Position numbers and translations under genes: made by a program. From the NCBI GenBank assembly GCA_020853775.1, contig JADYYH010000004.1, positions 21,968 to 85,967 of the forward strand: a stretch of DNA of 64,000 nucleotides, in the 5' to 3' direction. Positions 58,724-64,000 of the stretch are shown one piece after another. This DNA comes from Nitrospira sp. Its GTDB lineage: Bacteria; Nitrospirota; Nitrospiria; Nitrospirales; Nitrospiraceae. The notes beneath the pieces were generated by a model. That model saw nothing but the letters and a program-made list of their open reading frames with translations, was not told the origin of the DNA and searched no databases. Numbering within the stretch: the first letter of the stretch is position 1; each line of letters begins with the position of its first letter.

Positions 58724-59101
58724 ATGGCGCGTCAGAGCAATTCAACTGAGAGTGTCAGCGAACGCCGGAAGTATGTCCGGGCCACCTTGGTCGGGTCAGC
58801 CCTGGTTTCTCCGCAGAGCGGGGCGAAGGGATTTACGGCGGTGTTGAACAACGTCAACAAGATCGGCGCAGGGCTGCATTCGAAAGAAACCTTGCCGATC
58901 GGCGCGAAGATCACCGTCTCGCTGGCGTTTCTGGATCCCGATCGCGTTGAGCAACAGGAAAAGTTGAGCGCCACGGTGGCGTGGGCGAAACCGTGGGAGA
59001 AGGGGATGTTGCTCGGGGTGGTGTGGGATGACCTGGTGACGAAAGAAAAGAACCGCTGGTTGTATTACTATCTGGAGGAGACGCTCAAGTCGACAGACTA
59101 A
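58724..59101 (+). CDS. PilZ-domain protein
   Basis: A 125-residue protein with a single PilZ domain, a c-di-GMP binding fold. The first arginine motif is ERRKYVRA (about residues 13-20), which supplies the RxxxR-like pair; the second motif appears as NVNKIGAGL, where the usual (D/N)xSxxG serine is replaced by Asn. Binding affinity may therefore be altered. It converges with the ABC-F gene (4-bp overlap). No c-di-GMP cyclase is seen in the window. Confidence 0.82.
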   Translation: MARQSNSTESVSERRKYVRATLVGSALVSPQSGAKGFTAVLNNVNKIGAGLHSKETLPIGAKITVSLAFLDPDRVEQQEKLSATVAWAKPWEKGMLLGVVWDDLVTKEKNRWLYYYLEETLKSTD

Positions 59102-60939
59102 CCGAGTGCCGTCAGTTTCTCTCGCACCTCCTGCAATTCCTCCGACAACGACTCCCAGCGCGCCGTGAGACGTTCCAGCTCTTTCTTCCAGGTTTCCTGC
59201 TCGCGCTGCAGTTCACTCCAGCGGCCGAGCTCCTGATAGAGCGCCGGATCCGCGAGTTCCAGCTCCCTGGCCTTCACCTTGGATTCCGTGGAGGCGATCT
59301 CAGACTCCGCGCGAGACACTTGCTTTTCGAGGCGTGCCTGCGTTTTGCTCAAATCTCGCCGTTCTCCGCCGGAGGACTTCTGCTGGACCTGCGACGCCAT
59401 GGCCTTCGTGGGACCTGACGATTTGTCGTTCTGGGCGGCGGCAAGTTCCGCACTGCTTTCCTTGATCGATTCGAATTCCTGAGCCTTCTTCCACAAGAAA
59501 TACTCGTAGTCGCCCAAATAATTCTTGGCCTGGCCTTCGTCCACTTCGACGATCATGGTCGCGACGCGGGCGAGGAACGTCGGATCGTGAGAAATAAACA
59601 CGATTGTTCCCGGGAAATCAGTCATGGCGTCGGTCAGCATATCCACCGAGGCCGGATCGAGGTGGTTGGTCGGCTCATCGAGCAGAAGGGTATTGGCCGG
59701 TTCCACCAGCATGCGAGCCAGGGCCACGCGGTTGCGCTCGCCGCCGCTGAGCGCCTTGATGGGTTTCTTCTGATCGTCGCCGGTAAAGAGAAATGCCCCG
59801 GCAATGCCGCGGAGAAAATTGGTTTCGGCCTGCGCTGAGACCTCAGCCAAGGATTGCAGAATCGTGTGGTCCTGGTTTAAGGATTCGGCTTGGTGCTGCG
59901 CAAAGTAGTGCAGGGTGACTCCGTGGCCGACATGGCGGGATCCCTTTTCGAACGGCAAGACGCCGGCCAGCATCTTGAGCAGCGTACTTTTGCCGGCGCC
60001 GTTTTCACCCACCAGCGCGATGCGCTGACCGCGTTCCACCGTGAAGTCCAGTGAGCGATAAATGACCTTCTCGCCATAACTTTTTGCCACGCCCTTGAGC
60101 TCGAGCACATGCCGGCCGCTGGCAGCGGGAAGCGGAAACTTAAACCGCACGCGTTTGGTATCGCGCTGTCGTTCGATCAGCTTCACTTTATCCAATTGCT
60201 TGATGCGCGACTGCACCTGCTTGGCTTTATTGGCTTGGTAGCGGAAGCGGTCGATAAAGCTCTGCACGCGCGCCACTTCTTTGCTTTGTCGGTTGGCGGC
60301 CGACTCAATCTGGGCATCGCGGGCGGCCCGGAGCTCCTGGAACTTCGTGTAGTTCCCACGATATTCCTGCAAGGTCCGATCCCGGAGCTCCCAGATGTGT
60401 GTGGCGATGCCGTCGAGGAATTTCGTATCGTGACTGATGACTAACAGCGTCAGGTTGGATTCGAGGAGAAACCGTTCGAACCAACGTTGAGTCGGTTTAT
60501 CCAGGTGGTTCGTCGGCTCGTCCAGCATGAGCACGTCGGGGTTCGAGAGCAGCAGGTGCGCCAGCGCCACGCGCATGCGGTATCCGCCGGAGAGATTTTC
60601 GATCGGTCGAGAAAAGTCTGCCTCGGTAAAGCCCAAGCCGGACAGAATGCGCTCGGCTTCATGTTCCGGGTAGATGTCGCGATGGGCGGCGTCGAGCACG
60701 GTTTTCCCGACGATGGTTTCCAATTCCTGGGGCAGGTAGCCGACACGGAGTCGCGGACGTTTGCGAATGGTGCCCTTGTCGGGAGATTCTTCGCCCAGAA
60801 TCATCCGGAAAAGCGTCGTTTTTCCCGCGCCATTGGGGCCGACGAGACCGACACGGGCTCCGGGCCGCAGATGCGCGGTCGCGCCTTCGAGCAGAACTTT
60901 CGTGGAATATTGCTTATGGACAGATTCAAGCTGAAGCAT
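59098..60939 (-). CDS. ABC-F family ATPase (Uup/YheS type)
   Basis: A 613-residue soluble protein with two ABC domains and no membrane segments. Walker A motifs are GPNGAGKT (first) and GENGAGKS (second), signatures LSGGYRMR and LSGGERNR, and Walker B LMLDEPTNHLD and LLLDEPTNHLD. Between them lies the P-site tRNA interaction linker, charged and helical (RQSKEVARVQSFIDRFRYQ). A C-terminal coiled-coil domain (SKTQARLEKQVSRAESEIAS onward) suggests the Uup/YheS group, which acts on stalled or incorrect ribosomes. Confidence 0.93.
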   Translation of the reverse strand: MLQLESVHKQYSTKVLLEGATAHLRPGARVGLVGPNGAGKTTLFRMILGEESPDKGTIRKRPRLRVGYLPQELETIVGKTVLDAAHRDIYPEHEAERILSGLGFTEADFSRPIENLSGGYRMRVALAHLLLSNPDVLMLDEPTNHLDKPTQRWFERFLLESNLTLLVISHDTKFLDGIATHIWELRDRTLQEYRGNYTKFQELRAARDAQIESAANRQSKEVARVQSFIDRFRYQANKAKQVQSRIKQLDKVKLIERQRDTKRVRFKFPLPAASGRHVLELKGVAKSYGEKVIYRSLDFTVERGQRIALVGENGAGKSTLLKMLAGVLPFEKGSRHVGHGVTLHYFAQHQAESLNQDHTILQSLAEVSAQAETNFLRGIAGAFLFTGDDQKKPIKALSGGERNRVALARMLVEPANTLLLDEPTNHLDPASVDMLTDAMTDFPGTIVFISHDPTFLARVATMIVEVDEGQAKNYLGDYEYFLWKKAQEFESIKESSAELAAAQNDKSSGPTKAMASQVQQKSSGGERRDLSKTQARLEKQVSRAESEIASTESKVKARELELADPALYQELGRWSELQREQETWKKELERLTARWESLSEELQEVREKLTALG

Positions 60940-61097
60940 GGATCAGTAGTACTCGGGGTCTGAGGTGAAACGTTCGGCGAGGTACCCGCTGCGGAGTGTC
61001 AGCGCCCGCGTGTGAAGCGGCGGCTGGCGAAGCGTATGACTCGTAGAGTTCGGATATCCCCGCACACATCCGGAGTGTTGGTCGGACAAGCTTGATT

Positions 61098-61173
61098 TGG
61101 TGGAGCTGGCCGGGATTGAACCGGCGACCTCGTGAATGCCATTCACGCGCGCTCCCAACTGCGCCACAGCCCC
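61098..61173 (-). tRNA. tRNA-Ala (GGC)
   Basis: The minus strand folds as a standard tRNA: acceptor stem GGGGCTG (from 61173) with CAGCTCC (one G-U pair), D-arm GGCGCAGTTGGGAGCGC, anticodon stem CGTGA/TCACG around the loop ATGGCAT with anticodon GGC, T-arm GCCGGTTCAATCCCGGC and encoded CCA at 61100-61098. GGC reads GCC alanine codons. Confidence 0.96.
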
Positions 61174-61238
61174 ACGCAAGCTTGGATCTTTGTGCACAGG
61201 CAGCGAGAAAACGAATGCTGCTGCAGACGTAACTCCGC

Positions 61239-61268
61239 AATCTAGCACGGGCGGATTTTGTCAGTCAA
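61239..61268 (-). promoter_or_regulatory. Promoter of tRNA-Ala
   Basis: On the minus strand TTGACT (complement of 61263-61268) and TAGATT (complement of 61239-61244) are 18 bp apart and lie 65 bp before the tRNA 5' end, a good sigma-70 promoter. Confidence 0.65.
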
Positions 61269-61470
61269 GAAAAGGGTGGGGACGGTGATGTGCTGACCCT
61301 CTTCGTGCTCGCGCAACGCGCGGCCTCAGAAGGCCCTCGTTGGACGCGCGCAACAAAGGGATCAGGCACACCACCGTCTTGGGGAGAAGAAAGTGCAGTA
61401 AAGGCCCGAGGGCGTTCGGCCGAGAAAAATGGGCGCGCAAAAAACGCATGGCGGCTCGCACCTGAAAACC
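61269..61470. other. Intergenic block of unclear nature, palindrome-rich
   Basis: The 413-bp gap between tRNA-Ala and purA holds two promoters at its ends (61239-61268 and 61475-61503) and this middle stretch, which is open in several frames but has no ribosome site, signal features or recognisable protein. It contains GC-rich inverted pieces: GGCCTCAGAAGGCC (5-bp stem with CAGA loop) flanked by GCGCGCGGCC/GGACGCGCGC-like sequence. It could be another interspersed repeat. No confident feature can be assigned. Confidence 0.3.
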
Positions 61471-61474
61471 CTGC

Positions 61475-61503
61475 TTGACAAACCGTGATGCGAATCCTAC
61501 CAT
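61475..61503 (+). promoter_or_regulatory. Promoter of purA
   Basis: TTGACA (61475-61480) and TACCAT (61498-61503) with a 17-bp spacer, 83 bp before the purA start. The -35 box is perfect and the spacing optimal. Confidence 0.7.
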
Positions 61504-61505
61504 GA

Positions 61506-62909
<1,404 letters not shown>

Positions 62910-63024
62910 TCTCTCCGTTTTTTGCGTGTGGCAAGTGCGTGCCGTAGCGATCCGGGATGCGTCAGTGGTATGATCCCCTCCCGTCACGATCCACGCGTGA
63001 CGATGTGTCGTCTCCCTGTTCGGA

Positions 63025-63100
63025 GAGTCGGTAGCTCAGCTGGTAGAGCATCGCCCTTTTAAGGCGAGGGTCCTGGGTTCGAATCCCAGCCGACTCACCA
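63025..63100 (+). tRNA. tRNA-Lys (TTT)
   Basis: A standard cloverleaf: acceptor GAGTCGG with CCGACTC, D-arm GCTCAGCTGGTAGAGC, anticodon stem TCGCC/GGCGA around the loop CTTTTAA with anticodon TTT, T-arm CTGGGTTCGAATCCCAG and encoded CCA (63098-63100). It reads lysine codons. The 3' end is followed 15 bp later by an integrase gene, as at tRNA attachment sites. Confidence 0.97.
63071..63100 (+). other. Candidate attachment site in tRNA-Lys 3' end
   Basis: The T-arm and acceptor end of tRNA-Lys is the usual integration target of tyrosine integrases, and one lies immediately beyond. The second copy of the direct repeat (the far att site) would be to the right of the window, so this is an inference from position and gene type. 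Confidence 0.45.
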
Positions 63101-63115
63101 CAATAAATCAACGAC

Positions 63116-64000
63116 TTACGAGGTCTTAAAGCCTCGAAAATCTTCAGGAACCGCCCCGTGTGCTAAATTTGTGCTAAACCGCTCTGGTTGGCACTCATCC
63201 AGCACCTTCACACCCTCTCTCAGGCTTTCCGGCGAATGATGCGCGTAGCGTTGCGTCATCAAGTTCGTCTTATGCCCGAGCAGCCGTTGGACCTTGTAGA
63301 GATCCACCCCACGCTGAACTAATCGCGTGGCAAAGGTGTGTCGCATGTCGTGAAACCGGAAATCTGGAATTGCGGCCCGGTTGCGAGCCTCACAAAACTC
63401 CCGCACCAGAAAACGTACCTGCAGGAGGTTGCCGAGCGGGGTCTTGAAGACTGGCCCACGTGAGAGACCGCTTGCGGCCTGTTTCGCGGCCAGGAGTTCA
63501 TAGACCTTGGTATTGAGAGGAATGGTCCGTCGTGTGCCGTTTTTGCTTTGCATCACGATCAAGGTTCCCCGCGAGAAATCCACATCCTGCCATTGCAGGT
63601 TTAGGATCTCGCCTTGACGCATGCCGGTATTCAGGGCAAAGACCATGATCTCTCGCAGCCACGGTGACGAAGCGGCCATCAGCCGGTCTTCCTCCTCCGG
63701 CGTCAGCCAACGGTCCACCTCGTTCCTCACCTGTTCCATGGAAACCCGGTGCATCGGGTTCTCCCGGCACCATTCCCATTCCCGCATGGCCAGATTGAAG
63801 GCATGCCGGACAAGCTGGAGCTCCTTGTTGATCGTGGCTGGAGCCGCTCGTTCCATCCGCCGCTGGGCTTTGTACTGAGCCATCACCTTCGGGGTGATGT
63901 GGGCTAAGACTTTCTCTCCCAATACAGGGAGGAGATGTCCCAACGCGGCATGATCGCGCAAACGGCTTTTGACCGCTTTCAAGGTGGCTCGTTCCGCGAC
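63116..64000 (-). CDS. Tyrosine-type site-specific integrase, 5' part cut
   Basis: A phage-type tyrosine recombinase; the N-terminal part runs off the right edge, because the frame stays open to 64000 and no convincing start is present (only a TTG at 63982). The SAM-like core-binding domain (ATINKELQLVRHAFNLAMREW) precedes the catalytic domain with Arg in TGMRQGEILNL, His-x-x-Arg in HDMRHTFATRL, His in LLGHKT and the nucleophile Tyr in TQRYAHHS. All five catalytic residues are present. It reads toward tRNA-Lys, typical of an integrated element whose other cargo lies to the right. Confidence 0.92.
   Translation of the reverse strand, partial: VAERATLKAVKSRLRDHAALGHLLPVLGEKVLAHITPKVMAQYKAQRRMERAAPATINKELQLVRHAFNLAMREWEWCRENPMHRVSMEQVRNEVDRWLTPEEEDRLMAASSPWLREIMVFALNTGMRQGEILNLQWQDVDFSRGTLIVMQSKNGTRRTIPLNTKVYELLAAKQAASGLSRGPVFKTPLGNLLQVRFLVREFCEARNRAAIPDFRFHDMRHTFATRLVQRGVDLYKVQRLLGHKTNLMTQRYAHHSPESLREGVKVLDECQPERFSTNLAHGAVPEDFRGFKTS

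Noticed and set aside
60943..61248. Reading frame of 101 codons on the minus strand around tRNA-Ala
   Set aside because: It runs straight through the tRNA gene and its promoter; the peptide is the familiar spurious translation of a tRNA-Ala.

Overview
The window reads as chromosomal DNA of a GC-rich, Gram-negative, autotroph-like bacterium, most probably Nitrospira or a close relative in the Nitrospirota. This is an inference from gene content, not a database result. The clues are many large hybrid sensor kinases, a ferredoxin:thioredoxin reductase catalytic subunit, a CbbQ/CbbO-type ATPase and VWA pair, a lone NuoF with its own ferredoxin, KamA, and an interspersed short element with inverted termini that resembles repeats I associate with Nitrospira genomes. 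Outer-membrane genes (FadL, DUF481, several lipoproteins, a BON protein) show a diderm envelope.

Layout. 1-14.7 kb: envelope and stress genes (BON lipoprotein cut by the left edge, BaiN-like flavoprotein, DUF481 protein, three unrecognised lipoproteins, SDR, DUF4832 lipoprotein, response regulator with an ATPase output domain, FKBP isomerase, glutathionyl-hydroquinone reductase, a large ankyrin lipoprotein, NmrA protein). 14.8-24.6 kb: sodium:solute symporter, hybrid kinase, FadL porin, class A PBP, bactofilin, AI-2E-type permease. 24.6-29.2 kb: a compact minus-strand signalling operon of response regulator, Rossmann-fused histidine kinase, Cache/HAMP/PAS histidine kinase and a CxxCH protein of the DUF3365 type. 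30-32.2 kb: BolA, CGFT glutaredoxin and a HAD-UbiA fusion. 32.2-39.3 kb: a tight minus-strand run of seven or eight genes (ATP-grasp-like protein, glutaredoxin-like protein, KamA, two-domain dCTP deaminase, membrane protein, two sugar-transferase-like proteins, SDR). 39.4-44 kb: a YkgJ-DUF2156 fusion translationally coupled to a 1033-residue hybrid kinase. 44-51.2 kb: CbbQ and CbbO homologues separated by a minus-strand pair (FTR catalytic subunit plus M28 peptidase). 51.2-56.4 kb: malate dehydrogenase, PuuD-like membrane protein, NuoF, [2Fe-2S] ferredoxin, IscA-type carrier, PTPS and FolE. 56.4-62.9 kb: hydrolase, RarA, PilZ protein, ABC-F ATPase, tRNA-Ala and PurA. At 63.0 kb a tRNA-Lys is followed 15 bp later by a tyrosine integrase reading toward it, the classical left end of an integrated element that continues beyond the window.

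How the genes fit together. Several genes concern redox and iron-sulfur handling (NuoF-ferredoxin-IscA, FTR, BolA-monothiol glutaredoxin, glutathionyl-hydroquinone reductase) and several concern signalling at the membrane (five kinases or receiver proteins). The most promising candidate for an undescribed system is the 24.6-29.2 kb operon, where a dinucleotide-binding fold is fused to a kinase and co-transcribed with a second membrane kinase and a haem-type exported protein. Regulatory sites are given only where the bases support them: hairpins with T tracts, well-spaced -35/-10 pairs and strong inverted repeats. No CRISPR array, rRNA or recognisable insertion sequence was seen.
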